A stretch of DNA of 64,000 nt from Longimicrobium sp. Its GTDB lineage: Bacteria; Gemmatimonadota; Gemmatimonadetes; Longimicrobiales; Longimicrobiaceae. The stretch lies in NCBI GenBank assembly GCA_036389795.1, contig DASVWD010000096.1, positions 1-64,000 of the forward strand. The letters are read 5' to 3'. The position numbers and the translations under genes are program-made. Positions 32,649 through 41,836 of the stretch are shown in pieces. The notes under the pieces were generated by a model that was given only the letters and a program-made list of their open reading frames with translations, was not told the DNA's origin and ran no database searches. Position 1 is the stretch's first letter. Every line of letters begins with the position of its first letter.

Positions 32649-33140
32649 TCACACCGCCGCCGAGAGCAGCGCGATGGCCGCGATGGCCACGCCGATGCCG
32701 GACTTCAGGGCGACGGCGGCCAGGCGGCCCAGGAAGGCGCCCCACCCCACGCGCATCGCCGGGCGCCACTCGGGGTTCTTGGTCATCTCCAGCACCGCCG
32801 CGCCGGCGAAGGCGCCCAGGAAGGCGCCGACCACGCTGCCGAGGATCGGGATCGGCAGGCCCACGAAGGCGCCGATCAGCCCGCCGAAGATGGCGCCCCA
32901 CCCGGCGCGCCGGCTCCCGCCGTACTTCTGCGCGAAGCGGCCGCCCAGCATGAACTCCAGCACCTCGGCCACCGTCGCCAGCACGGCCACCACCGCGATG
33001 GAGGGCCAGCCCACGGTGGCGAAGTCCGTCGCCCAGCCGTAGGCCACCAGGGCCACCACCTGCAGCCAGGTCCCCGGCAGCCCCAAGGGGATCAGCAGCA
33101 GGCCGGCCACCTGCGCCAGCACGAGAACCGCGTACTCCAT
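32649..33140 (-). CDS. DUF456 family membrane protein
   Basis: The 163-residue protein has about four membrane helices and the Gly-rich pattern of DUF456: LVLAQVAGLLLIPLGLPGTWL at the start (quoted within limits), EFMLGGRFAQKYGGSRRAGWGAIFGGLIG and GLPIPILGSVVGAFLGAFAGA in the middle. Function of the family is unknown. The ATG at MEYAVLVLAQ gives the usual family start. Confidence 0.82.
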   Translation of the reverse strand: MEYAVLVLAQVAGLLLIPLGLPGTWLQVVALVAYGWATDFATVGWPSIAVVAVLATVAEVLEFMLGGRFAQKYGGSRRAGWGAIFGGLIGAFVGLPIPILGSVVGAFLGAFAGAAVLEMTKNPEWRPAMRVGWGAFLGRLAAVALKSGIGVAIAAIALLSAAV

Positions 33141-33444
33141 CCGCCGCGCCTTTCGACGAGTCCCGGAACGCCGTAGACCGCTCGACCGCCAGCACGTAAG
33201 CACGTACCGCCGGACGAAGCAAGACCCGCTCCCGCGCTTTTTGTCGCGGGAGCGAGCCGCATCTCGCACTTCGTACGGGGATCGGATGAACCGCGAGTGG
33301 ATCGAAGCCGGCGGGCATCCGTCCGACTCGCCACCCTCCGGGACCGTCGAGTAGATCCCTCGGGTCGCTACCGCGCCCCTCGGGATGACATCGCCGCGGG
33401 ACGACAGGCTCGGCCCGCACTAACGCACTAACGCACTTCGCACT
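33141..33444. repeat. Gene-free interval with R2 and R4 repeats
   Basis: A family R2 copy spans about 33283-33393 (ends GATCCCTCGGGTCGCTACC ... CTCGGGATGACATC). A family R4 array at 33418-33442 (ACTAACGCACTAACGCACTT) runs almost to the pilT stop codon. No coding region is supported. Confidence 0.55.
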
Positions 33445-34605
33445 CTAGAAGTACGACTGCGTCATGCTCTCGCCCGCCGCGCGCCCGGAGAGCATGTTCA
33501 TCTTCAGCTCGAAGTCGCCCGGGTTGGTGGCGGCGGCCTTGGCCACCGAGTAGTCCACCACCTCCTGGTTCACCAGCTCCATCAGGCACTGGTCGAACGT
33601 CTGCATCCCGTAGGTGGTGCGCCCCTCGGCGATCAGCTCGCGGATCTCCTCCAGGCGCTCCGGGTCGGCGATGCAGTCGCGGATGGTGCCCGTCACCACC
33701 ATCACCTCCGATGCCAGCGCGCGCCCCTTGCCGTCCTTGCGCGGGAGCAGCCGCTGGCTGACCACCGCCTGCAGCTGCTCGGCCAGGCGCATCCGCACCA
33801 CCTGCTGCTCCTCGGGCGGGAAGACGGCCACCAGGCGCGAGATGGTCGACGCCGCGTCGCGCGTGTGCACGGTGCTGATCACCAGGTGCCCCGTCTCGGC
33901 GCTCTTGAGCGCGATGTCGATCGACTCGGTGTCGCGCATCTCGCCGATCAGGATCACGTCGGGGTCCTGCCGGAGCGCCGCGCGCAGCCCGTGCCGGAAG
34001 TCGTCGGTGTCGACGCCGATCTCGCGCTGGGTGATGGAGCAGTTGACGTCGCGGTGCAGGAACTCGATCGGGTTCTCCAGCGTCACCACGTGGCGGCGCA
34101 TGTTCTGGTTCATGTAGCCGATCATGGCCGCCTGCGTGGAGCTCTTCCCCGACCCCGTCACCCCCGTCACCAGGATCAGCCCGCGCTCCTGCGCCGCGAT
34201 GTCGCGCAGCACCGGCGGCAGCCCCAGCTGCTCGAAGGTGGGGATGTCGATGGGGATCACCCGCATCACGATCATGAAGCTGCCGCGCTGGCGCAGGATG
34301 TTCACGCGGAAGCGCCCCACCCCCGCCAGCCCCCACGAGCAGTCGTAGTCGGTGATCTCGTCCAGGCGCCGCCGGTCGCGCTCGTGCGGGATCAGGAACT
34401 CGGCGATCCCGCGCGTCTGCTCGGGAGTGAGCCGCTGCTTGGTGAAGGGGATGAGCTGCCCGTTGATGCGGGCGCGGAACACGTCGCCGCTCTTGATGTG
34501 CAGGTCGCTGGCGCCGCGCTGCACGGCCGCCTTGATGATGTTCTCGACCGACTCCCGGAGGTCCGGCGCGCGCGCCGGGGGCGTTTCCTGAAGGGCTGTG
34601 CTCAC
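33445..34605 (-). CDS. pilT: Type IV pilus retraction ATPase PilT
   Basis: The 386-residue protein is a hexameric secretion-type ATPase powering pilus retraction. It starts with VENIIKAAVQRGASDLHI, then has Walker A GVTGSGKSS at 148-156, the Asp box, DPDVILIGEMRDTESI and the His box GHLVISTVHTRDAASTI. The AIRNLI-type C-terminal retraction signature of classical PilT is represented by IRDCIADPERLEEI. No other pilus gene is nearby. GTG start, three bases after the upstream dehydrogenase stop, so the two may be co-transcribed. Confidence 0.92.
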   Translation of the reverse strand: MSTALQETPPARAPDLRESVENIIKAAVQRGASDLHIKSGDVFRARINGQLIPFTKQRLTPEQTRGIAEFLIPHERDRRRLDEITDYDCSWGLAGVGRFRVNILRQRGSFMIVMRVIPIDIPTFEQLGLPPVLRDIAAQERGLILVTGVTGSGKSSTQAAMIGYMNQNMRRHVVTLENPIEFLHRDVNCSITQREIGVDTDDFRHGLRAALRQDPDVILIGEMRDTESIDIALKSAETGHLVISTVHTRDAASTISRLVAVFPPEEQQVVRMRLAEQLQAVVSQRLLPRKDGKGRALASEVMVVTGTIRDCIADPERLEEIRELIAEGRTTYGMQTFDQCLMELVNQEVVDYSVAKAAATNPGDFELKMNMLSGRAAGESMTQSYF

Positions 34606-34608
34606 GGT

Positions 34609-35664
34609 CTAGTATCCCGCTTTTTTGTCGACGGTGTTCAGGAGGGGGGCGCCGGCCAAGTAGCGCCGGAGGTTCTCGACCACGAGGTCCGTCTCGCGCC
34701 GCCAGAAGCCGTGGGAGGTGCCCGAAACATGGGGCGTCACCAGGCAGTTGGGAAGGCCCCACAGGGGCGAGCCGGCCGGGAGCGGCTCGCGCGCGAACAC
34801 GTCGAGCCCCGCCCCCCGCAGCCGCCCGTCCCCGAGCGCCGCGGCCAGCGCCTCTTCGTCCACGACACCGCCGCGGCCCACGTTGATCACCACCGCGTGC
34901 CGCGGCAGCCGCGCCAGCTCGCGCTCGCCCAGCATCCCGCGCGTCCGCTCCGTCATCGGCGCGGCGAGCACCAGGTAGTCGCAGACCGGGAGGAGGCGCT
35001 CCAGCGCGTCGTCGCCCGTCCACACCTCCACGCCTTGCGGCCCCTCGGCGGAGCGGCGCCGCGTGCCGACCACGCGCATCCCCAGCGCCGCGCCCCGCCG
35101 CGCCACCGCCCGGCCGATCCCGCCCAGGCCCACGATCCCCAGCGTGGACCGGCCCAGCTCGCGGATCGGCGCGTCGGCGGCCAGGAAGGGCGACGGGTCC
35201 CACTCCCCGCGCGCCTGCGCGCGCACGGCCCAGTCCAGCCCGCGCGCGAAGTGCAGCACCATCGCCAGCACAGTGTCGGCGATCGGCTCGGCGTGCACGC
35301 CGGCGGAGTTGGTGAGCGCCACGGGGGAGGCGCGCATGAGGTCGTGCAGCGATCCGCCGACGCCCGCCGCGCCGGAGTGCGCCCAGCGCAGGCGGCCGTC
35401 GGGCGGCGCCGTGGCGGACTCGAACAGCTCGCGCGGGATGCCGTAGCCCAGGTAGACCTCCGCGCCGCGCACGGCCCGGAGCACGTCGGGCGCGACGCCG
35501 CCCCCGTCGCCACGCGAGTCGGCCGGCTCGGGGATGGCGACGAACTCCCAGTCGGGCGGCACGGCGGCGCGGATCTCCTCCAGCGCCCACTCCGGCATGT
35601 CCCAGATCGGCCGGCGCTCGCGCAGGTTGATGACGATGCGGCGCCGCAAGCCGGCGTTCTCCAT
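34609..35664 (-). CDS. D-2-hydroxyacid dehydrogenase family protein
   Basis: The 351-residue NAD(P)-dependent oxidoreductase has the dinucleotide fingerprint LGIVGLGGIGRAVARRGAALG, the catalytic Arg in VINVGRGGVVDEEAL, the Glu/Asp region LDVFAREPLP and the active-site His in TPHVSGTSHGFW. Substrate is not predictable. The N terminus is short of the long upstream frame, because ATG at MENAGLRRRI gives the usual beta-strand start. Confidence 0.88.
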   Translation of the reverse strand: MENAGLRRRIVINLRERRPIWDMPEWALEEIRAAVPPDWEFVAIPEPADSRGDGGGVAPDVLRAVRGAEVYLGYGIPRELFESATAPPDGRLRWAHSGAAGVGGSLHDLMRASPVALTNSAGVHAEPIADTVLAMVLHFARGLDWAVRAQARGEWDPSPFLAADAPIRELGRSTLGIVGLGGIGRAVARRGAALGMRVVGTRRRSAEGPQGVEVWTGDDALERLLPVCDYLVLAAPMTERTRGMLGERELARLPRHAVVINVGRGGVVDEEALAAALGDGRLRGAGLDVFAREPLPAGSPLWGLPNCLVTPHVSGTSHGFWRRETDLVVENLRRYLAGAPLLNTVDKKAGY

Positions 35665-36036
35665 GCGAATCGCGTTCCGGGTGCGAAAATCCGGTACGAG
35701 CGCGCAAAATCGCGCCTCCGCGGAGCGCCCACAACCCCGCAAAAAGCGCGACCCGCCGCGGAACGCGCGGCGGGCCGGATCATCGTTCAAAGAGATTGGA
35801 CCTCGCCATCCGACAAACGGTGTCACCCTGAGGGCGCCTGCGCCGAAACCGCGTCCGCACGACCGTCCGGGCGCCCGGAGGATCTGCGGATGGGGCCGCA
35901 CGTCACCCGACCTCACGCTCGGACGCAACCCGCAGATCCTTTGTCGCGGCCCGGGTTGTCGCCACTCCGACAGTTCCGCGAGGCGGCTCCTCAGGATGAC
36001 AGCGTTGAGGGTCTTGCAGAAACACCCTCTTCGGCG
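35665..36036. repeat. Gene-free interval with a family R2 repeat
   Basis: From about 35820 to 36003 a long inverted repeat reads GTCACCCTGAGGGCGCC ... GGAGGATCTGCGGATGGGG and its partner CCCGCAGATCCTTTGTCGC ... CCTCAGGATGACAGCG. This is the largest R2 copy in the window. No gene is seen. Confidence 0.6.
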
Positions 36037-36741
36037 TCACCCCCGCCGGACGCGGCGGACGCCGGGCTCCTTCGCCAGGCGGCGGAGCAGGTCGTCGTGC
36101 TCGTGGCGGGGGCCGGCGGCGCGCAGCGTCACCTCCAGCGCGTCGCCGTCGCGCTCCACGCTCTCGATCCGGATGTCGAGCTTCCCGCCGCGGATCGCCT
36201 CCTCGAGCTGCTCGAATTCGGAGCCGTGCCTCCCCACCGCCGCCACGTAGCGCCGGTGCAGGCGGTGCCGGGAGAGCCACCGCTCGAACCTCGCCAGCAG
36301 GAGCAGCGTGCCCAGCACGAGCAGCGTGGTCCCGATCGCCTCCACGTAGGCGCCGGCGCCCACCGCGATGCCGATGGCCGTGGCCACCCACAGCGTGGCC
36401 GCCGTGGTGAGCCCCGTCACCCGCCCGCGCCCGTGCAGGATCGCCCCGGCGCCGATGAAGCCGATCCCGGGGACGATCTGCGCCGCGAGCCGCGCCGGGT
36501 CCGACCGGAAGCCGCCCTCCATCCCGAGCCCCGCGATCTGGAGCGACAGCTCCGTGAGCAGCGTCGCGCCCACGCAGATCAGCACCGTGGTCCTGAGCCC
36601 CGCCGGCTTCCCCGACAGCTCGCGCTCCATCCCGATCATCCCGCCCAGGATGGACGCCAGCAGCAGCCGCCCCAGCGTCGCGAGCCGGAGCGCCGCCACC
36701 ACCGACGCGGGGATGCCGAGGCCGATGAGGAATTCGGTCAC
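36037..36741 (-). CDS. MgtC/SapB family membrane protein
   Basis: The 234-residue protein has four to five N-terminal membrane helices with MgtC motifs GGMIGMERELSGKPAGLRTTVLICVGATL (quoted in part), QIVPGIGFIGAGAIL and GLTTAATLWVATAIG. A C-terminal ACT-like cytoplasmic domain (LDIRIESVERDGDALEVTLRA) follows. MgtC proteins modulate magnesium homeostasis and the F-ATPase in intracellular pathogens. The GTG start is chosen by family length; no strong ribosome site is visible and a start 37 residues upstream is possible. Confidence 0.85.
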   Translation of the reverse strand: MTEFLIGLGIPASVVAALRLATLGRLLLASILGGMIGMERELSGKPAGLRTTVLICVGATLLTELSLQIAGLGMEGGFRSDPARLAAQIVPGIGFIGAGAILHGRGRVTGLTTAATLWVATAIGIAVGAGAYVEAIGTTLLVLGTLLLLARFERWLSRHRLHRRYVAAVGRHGSEFEQLEEAIRGGKLDIRIESVERDGDALEVTLRAAGPRHEHDDLLRRLAKEPGVRRVRRG

Positions 36742-36876
36742 TGGAGAGGCGGATCGGAGAAGGTCACGGAACCGCGTCGAATCTGCGACGCCCGACCGGT
36801 CCCGTGCAAGAACCGCCCGGACCGCGAACGCGAAGAGGACGCCACCAGGCACCCTCTCATCGAACCCGGGCAGCGG

Positions 36877-37197
36877 TCAGGCCCGATCCGGCACGTCGGA
36901 AGGCCCGGCGTCCACTTCTGCCCGGAACGCCAGCCATTCCGCCCAGCAGTTTTCCGGGTCGATGTCGCGGAAGCCGCGCTTCTCCTCGAGGCCGCGCTGG
37001 TCCGACACGCGCATCATCATGCACACGCAGTTGTCCCTCGCGTCCAGCACCTCGGCCTCGGTGAGCGGCGATCCTTTCTGCTTCTCCAGCTCCAGCAGCA
37101 GGACGCCGAGCGGCGGAATGGGCACTGGGACCAGCTCCTCGTCGGGCTCCGCCGGTGGCGCCTCGCGTCGCCCGAACAGCCTCGAGATGAAGCTCAC
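36877..37197 (-). CDS. Small conserved protein of unknown function
   Basis: The 106-residue protein starts MSFISRLFGRREAPP, has a Pro/Glu-rich segment, then LGVLLLELEKQKGSPLTEAEVLDARDNCVCMMM and ends with a Trp-rich patch (NCWAEWLAFRAEV). It is soluble and acidic. No family is recognised. GTG start with AAGG just upstream. Confidence 0.55.
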   Translation of the reverse strand: MSFISRLFGRREAPPAEPDEELVPVPIPPLGVLLLELEKQKGSPLTEAEVLDARDNCVCMMMRVSDQRGLEEKRGFRDIDPENCWAEWLAFRAEVDAGPSDVPDRA

Positions 37198-37298
37198 CTT
37201 GCGCTCCCATCGAATTGTGCCCGGCAGGTCCAGCGGATCGGAAGGAATGGCTGGGCGGCAGGAGTCCGGATGTCACGGCTTTGATCGATCTCGCCTCC

Positions 37299-38090
37299 TC
37301 ACAGCCCCAGCACGTCGCGCATGGTGTACGTCCCCGCGGGCTTCCCGGCGATCCACTTCGCCGCGCGCAACGCGCCCTCGGCGAAGAGCGCGCGGTCCTG
37401 CGCCAGGTGGGCCAGCTCGATGCGCTCGCGGTCGCCGATCAGCATCACGCGGTGCTCGCCCACGATGTCGCCGCCGCGCACCGCGTGGAAGCCCACCTGC
37501 CCGCGCGGGCGCTCGCCGGGGCGGCCGCTGCGCCCGTCGATCCGCACCGAGTCGAGGTCCACGCCCCGCCCGCGCGCCGCCGCCTGTCCGAGCGCCAGCG
37601 CCGTCCCGCTCGGCGCGTCGGCCTTGCGGCGGTGGTGCGCCTCCACGATCTCCACGTCGTAGTCGTCGCCCAGCACCGCGGCGGCGCGCTCGGCCAGGTC
37701 GAGCAGCAGGTTCACGCCCACGCTGAAGTTGGCCGCCTGCAGCACCGGCGCGCGCTCCGCCGCCCGCTTCAGCAGCGTCGTCTCCTCCGGCATCAGCCCC
37801 GTGGTCCCCACCACGACGGCCGTGCCGTCCAGCGAGCCGCCGTGCATCTCCAGGATGCGGCGGATCAGCGCGGGGGCGGAGAAGTCGACCAGCACGTCCG
37901 CTTCGCGGAGCCAGGCGCCCGCCGTCTCGGGCGTCTCCACCACCGGGCAGCCGACGTCGCAGGCGGGCTCGGGCATCTTCCCGATCCCGCCCAGCAGCTC
38001 CAGGCCGGCGTCTTCGTGGATCATCCGCGCCAGCGTCTGCCCCATCCGCCCGGTGGCGCCGCTCAGGACGATGCGGACCGGCTCCGCCAT
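37299..38090 (-). CDS. dapB: 4-hydroxy-tetrahydrodipicolinate reductase
   Basis: The 263-residue enzyme reduces the product of DapA in the lysine/diaminopimelate pathway using NAD(P)H. IVLSGATGRMGQ is the nucleotide-binding loop, VVGTTGL and ANFSVGVN follow, and EAHHRRKADAPSGTAL contains the catalytic His and Lys. The start ATG is one base after the dapA stop, so the pair is translationally coupled. Confidence 0.96.
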   Translation of the reverse strand: MAEPVRIVLSGATGRMGQTLARMIHEDAGLELLGGIGKMPEPACDVGCPVVETPETAGAWLREADVLVDFSAPALIRRILEMHGGSLDGTAVVVGTTGLMPEETTLLKRAAERAPVLQAANFSVGVNLLLDLAERAAAVLGDDYDVEIVEAHHRRKADAPSGTALALGQAAARGRGVDLDSVRIDGRSGRPGERPRGQVGFHAVRGGDIVGEHRVMLIGDRERIELAHLAQDRALFAEGALRAAKWIAGKPAGTYTMRDVLGL

Positions 38091-38091
38091 C

Positions 38092-39006
38092 TCACGACTC
38101 CCCCAGGTCGATCCCCACCGCGCGCATCGCCTCGCGCAGCTCCTTCTTCACCGCGTCGGAGGCTTCGACCAGCGGCAGCCGCAGCGGCCCCGTGCGGAAG
38201 CCCAGCATCGCCACGGCGGCCTTCACGGGGATCGGGTTCGGCTCGCGGAAGAGCGCGGCGACCAGCGGCAGGTACCGGAGCTGGAGCCGGCGCGACTCGG
38301 CCACGTCGCCCTCCAGGAACGCGTGCACCATCCGCGAGGTCGGCGCCGGCGCCACGTTGGCGAGCACGGAGATGACGCCCAGCCCGCCCAGCGCCAGCAG
38401 CGGCACCACCTGGTCGTCGTTGCCGCTGTAGACGGCCACGCGGTCGGCCACCCTCCGGCAGAGCTCGGCCACCTGCGAGATGTCGCCGCTGGCCTCCTTG
38501 ACGCCCACCACGCGCGGGTCCTGGTCCGCCAGCGCCTCGATCGTCTCGGGAAGGACGTTGCAGGCGGTGCGGCCGGGGACGTTGTAGACGATGCACGGCA
38601 GGTCCGCCGCGTCGATCACCCGCCGGTAGTGCTCGACGATCCCGCGCTGCGGCGGCTTGTTGTAGGGAGGGGGCGAGACGAGGATCGCGTCGGCTCCGGC
38701 CGCGCGCGCGCCCTCGGCCAGGCGGACGACCGCGGCCGTGTCGCTCCCGCCGCAGCCCACGATCACCGGCACCTGCTTCGCGCACTCGTCGACGACGACT
38801 TCCGCCGCGCGGCGCTGCTCCTCGGGCGACATGGTGGTGGCCTCGCCGGTGCTGCCGTTGGCCACCAGCGCGTCGCTGCCCTCGCGCAGGTGGAAGCGCA
38901 CCAGATCGCGCAGCGCGTCCTCGTCCACCCCGCCCCCGCCGAAGGGCGTCACCAGCGCCACCCCCGAGCCGGTGAAGAGCGCCCGGCCGCCCTGTCCGTC
39001 CGCCAT
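38092..39006 (-). CDS. dapA: 4-hydroxy-tetrahydrodipicolinate synthase
   Basis: The 304-residue aldolase condenses pyruvate with aspartate semialdehyde. GSTGEATTM, YNVPGRTACN with Tyr141 and GVKEASGD with the Schiff-base Lys170 are diagnostic. It is the middle gene of zinc-ribbon gene - dapA - dapB; the first spacing is five bases. Confidence 0.96.
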   Translation of the reverse strand: MADGQGGRALFTGSGVALVTPFGGGGVDEDALRDLVRFHLREGSDALVANGSTGEATTMSPEEQRRAAEVVVDECAKQVPVIVGCGGSDTAAVVRLAEGARAAGADAILVSPPPYNKPPQRGIVEHYRRVIDAADLPCIVYNVPGRTACNVLPETIEALADQDPRVVGVKEASGDISQVAELCRRVADRVAVYSGNDDQVVPLLALGGLGVISVLANVAPAPTSRMVHAFLEGDVAESRRLQLRYLPLVAALFREPNPIPVKAAVAMLGFRTGPLRLPLVEASDAVKKELREAMRAVGIDLGES

Positions 39007-39011
39007 CCGCG

Positions 39012-39389
39012 CTAGAGCCGGTTGAGGTCCATGATGTCGCCCGGCATCACGTCGCCCTCCGGGTCGTCGGGGTCCAGATCGCGCTCGGTGGAGTCGCGGA
39101 AGTCGTCGGTGACCTCGTCGCCCACGGTATCGTAGAACGAGCGGAAGACGGTGCCGCCGCACTTCTCGCACTTCATCCCGGGCGGCGGCGGCTCGTCGTC
39201 GAAGAAGTAGTCCTTGCCGCAGTTCTCGCAGACCAGCGTGAGCAGCGAGTCCACCGGTCCGCGGCCGCGCTCCGCCTCGCCCGCGGGGTTGCGGCGGAGC
39301 TGGTCGGTGGCCGTCTTGAACTGGGCGGGCCCGGCGTCGCTGCCGGAGTCGTGGGCCTCGTCGGGCTTGGGCACGCGTTCCTCGGGCAT
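39012..39389 (-). CDS. Acidic zinc-ribbon protein upstream of dapA
   Basis: The 125-residue protein has a hydrophilic N terminus, then a zinc ribbon with the cysteine pairs CENCGKDYFFDD and CEKCGG, and a very acidic C terminus (DLDPDDPEGDVMPGD). It could be a rubredoxin-like or nucleic-acid-binding ribbon; the partner is unknown. GGAAGGGGAG immediately before the ATG is a strong ribosome site. Five bases separate its stop from dapA. Confidence 0.75.
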   Translation of the reverse strand: MPEERVPKPDEAHDSGSDAGPAQFKTATDQLRRNPAGEAERGRGPVDSLLTLVCENCGKDYFFDDEPPPPGMKCEKCGGTVFRSFYDTVGDEVTDDFRDSTERDLDPDDPEGDVMPGDIMDLNRL

Positions 39390-39446
39390 CTCCCCTTCCC
39401 TTCCTCTCGGGTTCGCTCCGCCGGACAGCAGATAGCATACCGGACC

Positions 39447-39560
39447 GCAAGTGCGAGAGTGCGAAAGTGCGAGAGTGCGAAAGTGATCGGCCTCCGTGCA
39501 CGGCAGCCTCGTCCCTCGCGGAGTTCTACTTTCGCACTTTCGCACTCAGCACTTTCGCAC
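39447..39560. repeat. Facing arrays of an 8-bp repeat (family R4)
   Basis: Four tandem 8-bp units alternate GTGCGAGA and GTGCGAAA at 39451-39482. A facing set TTTCGCACTTTCGCACT ... CACTTTCGCACTTTTT lies at 39529-39562, so the transcript can fold into a long hairpin. The arrays occupy the gap between the trpS stop and the zinc-ribbon gene start. Confidence 0.7.
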
Positions 39561-39566
39561 TTTTTC

Positions 39567-40538
39567 TCACATCAACCCCACCGCCCGCTTCACCCGCTCC
39601 ATCGTCGGGCCGGCGATCTCGCGGGCTCGGGCGGCGCCGTCGGCCAGCACCTCGTCCACGTAGCCGGGCCGCGCCAGGATCTCCTCGCGGCGGGCGCGCA
39701 TCGGGGCGAAGTAGTCCCACAGCGCCTCGAACAGCCGCTTCTTGAACTCGCCGTAGCCCACGCCGCCCGCGCGGTGCTCGTCCTCCATCCGCCGCACCTC
39801 CTCCGGCGAGGCCACCAGCTTGTAGAGGGCGATGATGTTGGAGCCCTCGGGGTCCTTCGGCGCCTCCAGCGGCGTCGAGTCGGTGACGATCGACATGATG
39901 CGCTTCCGCGTCGTCTTCTCGTCGCCGAAGATCTCGATGGCGTTGCCGTAGCTCTTGCTCATCTTGCGCCCGTCGAGCCCGGGAACCACCGCCACCTCCT
40001 CGGCGATCTCCGGCTCCGGCAGCTTGAGCAGCTCCTGGCCGCCGCCGTACGCCTCGTTCATCTTCACGGCGATGTCGCGGGCGATCTCCAGGTGCTGCTT
40101 CTGGTCCTTCCCCACGGGCACCACGTCCGCGTCGTAGAGGAGGATGTCGGCCGCCTGCAGGACGGGGTAGGTGAAGAGGCCGGCGCTGGCCGAGAGCCCC
40201 TGCGCCACCTTGTCCTTGTAGGCGTGCGCGCGCTCCAGCAGCCCCGTCGGGGTGACGGTGGTCAGGATCCACATCAGCTCGGTGTGCTCCGGCAGGTCGC
40301 TCTGCCGGAAGAACACGCTGCGCTCGGGGTCGAGCCCGCACGCCAGCCAGTCCACCGCCCCGTTGCGGATGTTGGCGCGCAGCGCGTCCGCGTCCTGCAG
40401 CGTGGTGAGCGCGTGCAGGTCCACGATGATCGCGAACACCTGCCCGCGCTCCTGCAGCTGCACCAGCGGCCGAATCGCCCCGAAGTAGTTGCCGATGTGG
40501 AACGCGCCCGAAGGCTGGATCCCCGTCAGAATCCGCAT
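39567..40538 (-). CDS. trpS: Tryptophanyl-tRNA synthetase
   Basis: The 323-residue class I synthetase charges tRNA-Trp. GIQPSGAFHIGNYFGAI contains the HIGH-like HIGN at 14-17, and the KMSKS signature appears intact near residue 195 (GRKMSKSYGNAI). Full length, ATG start. It ends at the R4 array. Confidence 0.97.
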   Translation of the reverse strand: MRILTGIQPSGAFHIGNYFGAIRPLVQLQERGQVFAIIVDLHALTTLQDADALRANIRNGAVDWLACGLDPERSVFFRQSDLPEHTELMWILTTVTPTGLLERAHAYKDKVAQGLSASAGLFTYPVLQAADILLYDADVVPVGKDQKQHLEIARDIAVKMNEAYGGGQELLKLPEPEIAEEVAVVPGLDGRKMSKSYGNAIEIFGDEKTTRKRIMSIVTDSTPLEAPKDPEGSNIIALYKLVASPEEVRRMEDEHRAGGVGYGEFKKRLFEALWDYFAPMRARREEILARPGYVDEVLADGAARAREIAGPTMERVKRAVGLM

Positions 40539-40601
40539 CTACCTGTCTCTGGTCTCTCGAACGAATGCCTTGGGGGCGACGGAGCCATTCACCCCACGCG
40601 C

Positions 40602-40690
40602 TGTCATTCCGAGGGAGGCCCCGCACCGAGCCTTCCTCCACACCACCGCCCGGGGCCGACCGAGGAATCTACTCCGCCAGCGAGCCGGGC
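40602..40690. repeat. Family R2 repeat (short form)
   Basis: TGTCATTCCGAGGGAGGCC ... GACCGAGGAATCTACTCC matches the left half of the R2 element at 20030-20222. It lies between divergent trpS and the arginase-family gene. Confidence 0.55.
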
Positions 40691-40802
40691 CCGCCCGCCC
40701 GCGCCGAATCCCGCCCCCGCACTGGCCCCTCCGCCCGCGGACCGCGTAACTTAGCGCCGCCCCGGTCCCGTGCAACCCGGAAAACCCGTCCGCCGACCCG
40801 CC

Positions 40803-41729
40803 GTGTCCGACCCGCTCGCCGGCCTCCGCCCCGCGTTCGACCCGCGCGATCCGCGCGCCCCCGCGCTGCTGCGCCCGTACGCGGACGGCGAGCCGCTGGA
40901 GGGCCGCGCCGTGGTCGTGGGCCTCCCATACGACGGCGGCGCCCCGCGCCCGGGCGCCCGCTTCGGCCCGCGCGCCGTCCGCGAGGCGCTGGCCGCGTTC
41001 GGCACGTACGATGGGGAGCGGGAGATCGAGCCCGTGGCCGACCTGGGCGACGTGGCGCTGCCGGCGATGAACGGCGCCACCGCGCACCGGCTCATGGAGA
41101 AAGCCGCCCGCGCGGTCTTCGCCGCCGGCGCCAGGCCGGTCTTCCTGGGCGGCGACCACGGCTGCACCGGCTCGGTGATCCGCGGGCTGGCGGCCGCGCG
41201 GCCGGAGCTGAAGCTCGGCCTGGTCACCATCGACGCGCACCTGGACGTCCGCGAGTACGACGACGATGCCTCGCTCTCCAGCGGCACCCCCTTCCGCCGC
41301 GCGCTGGAGACGAGCGTGCTCGCTGGCGGCCGCGTGGCGATGATCGGCCTGCGCCGCTTCGCCAACTCGCGCCACTACCTGGAGTGGGCCGAGGCGCAGG
41401 GCGTCAAGCTGATCCCCCTCGACGAGGTTGCCAAGCAGGGCGCGGTGGCGAGCGCGAAGGCCGCCCTCTACGCCGCCGCCCGCGACGCCGACGCGCTCTA
41501 CCTGAGCATCGACCTCGACGCCGTGGACGCCGCGTTCGCCCCGGGCGTGAGCGCCTCCGGCATCGGCGGCCTCACCGCGCGCGAAGTGGTCGAGCTGGTG
41601 CAGACCATCGCCACCCACCCCAAGCTCGTCGCCGCCGACCTGATGGAGCTCTCCCCGCCCCACGACCACGACGCGCGCACGGCGAAGCTCGCCGCGAGGC
41701 TGCTGCTGGAGCTGCTGGCGGCGCGCTAG
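40803..41729 (+). CDS. Arginase/agmatinase/formiminoglutamase family hydrolase
   Basis: The 308-residue metalloenzyme has the binuclear manganese site of the ureohydrolase family: LGGDHG with His119, TIDAHLDVREY with Asp144, His146 and Asp148, and SIDLDAVDAAFAPG. The family hydrolyses C-N bonds of guanidino compounds; subfamily and substrate (agmatine, arginine, formiminoglutamate) cannot be settled here. GTG start at SDPLAGLRP was preferred to one 33 bases upstream because it gives the usual N terminus. Confidence 0.88.
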   Translation: MSDPLAGLRPAFDPRDPRAPALLRPYADGEPLEGRAVVVGLPYDGGAPRPGARFGPRAVREALAAFGTYDGEREIEPVADLGDVALPAMNGATAHRLMEKAARAVFAAGARPVFLGGDHGCTGSVIRGLAAARPELKLGLVTIDAHLDVREYDDDASLSSGTPFRRALETSVLAGGRVAMIGLRRFANSRHYLEWAEAQGVKLIPLDEVAKQGAVASAKAALYAAARDADALYLSIDLDAVDAAFAPGVSASGIGGLTAREVVELVQTIATHPKLVAADLMELSPPHDHDARTAKLAARLLLELLAAR

Positions 41730-41767
41730 ATCCTCCCGAAACCCGTCAGAACGGCGGCGGTGTCGTC

Positions 41768-41836
41768 CGGAGCAGTTGGAGCCTCGCGGGGTTTGCGAGG
41801 CTTTCTGCGGTTGTTGCCGCGGCTTCAGCCGCCCCT
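41768..41836 (+). repeat. Dispersed intergenic repeat (family R1, short form)
   Basis: GAGCCTCGCGGGGTTTGCGAGGC followed by TTCTGCGGTTGTTGCCGCGG and CTTCAGCCGCC. The same form lies inverted at 62656-62735. Confidence 0.65.

Noticed and set aside
39447-39560. CRISPR array
   Set aside because: Units are only 8 bp, are directly adjacent without spacers and occur in facing orientation; no cas genes are nearby.
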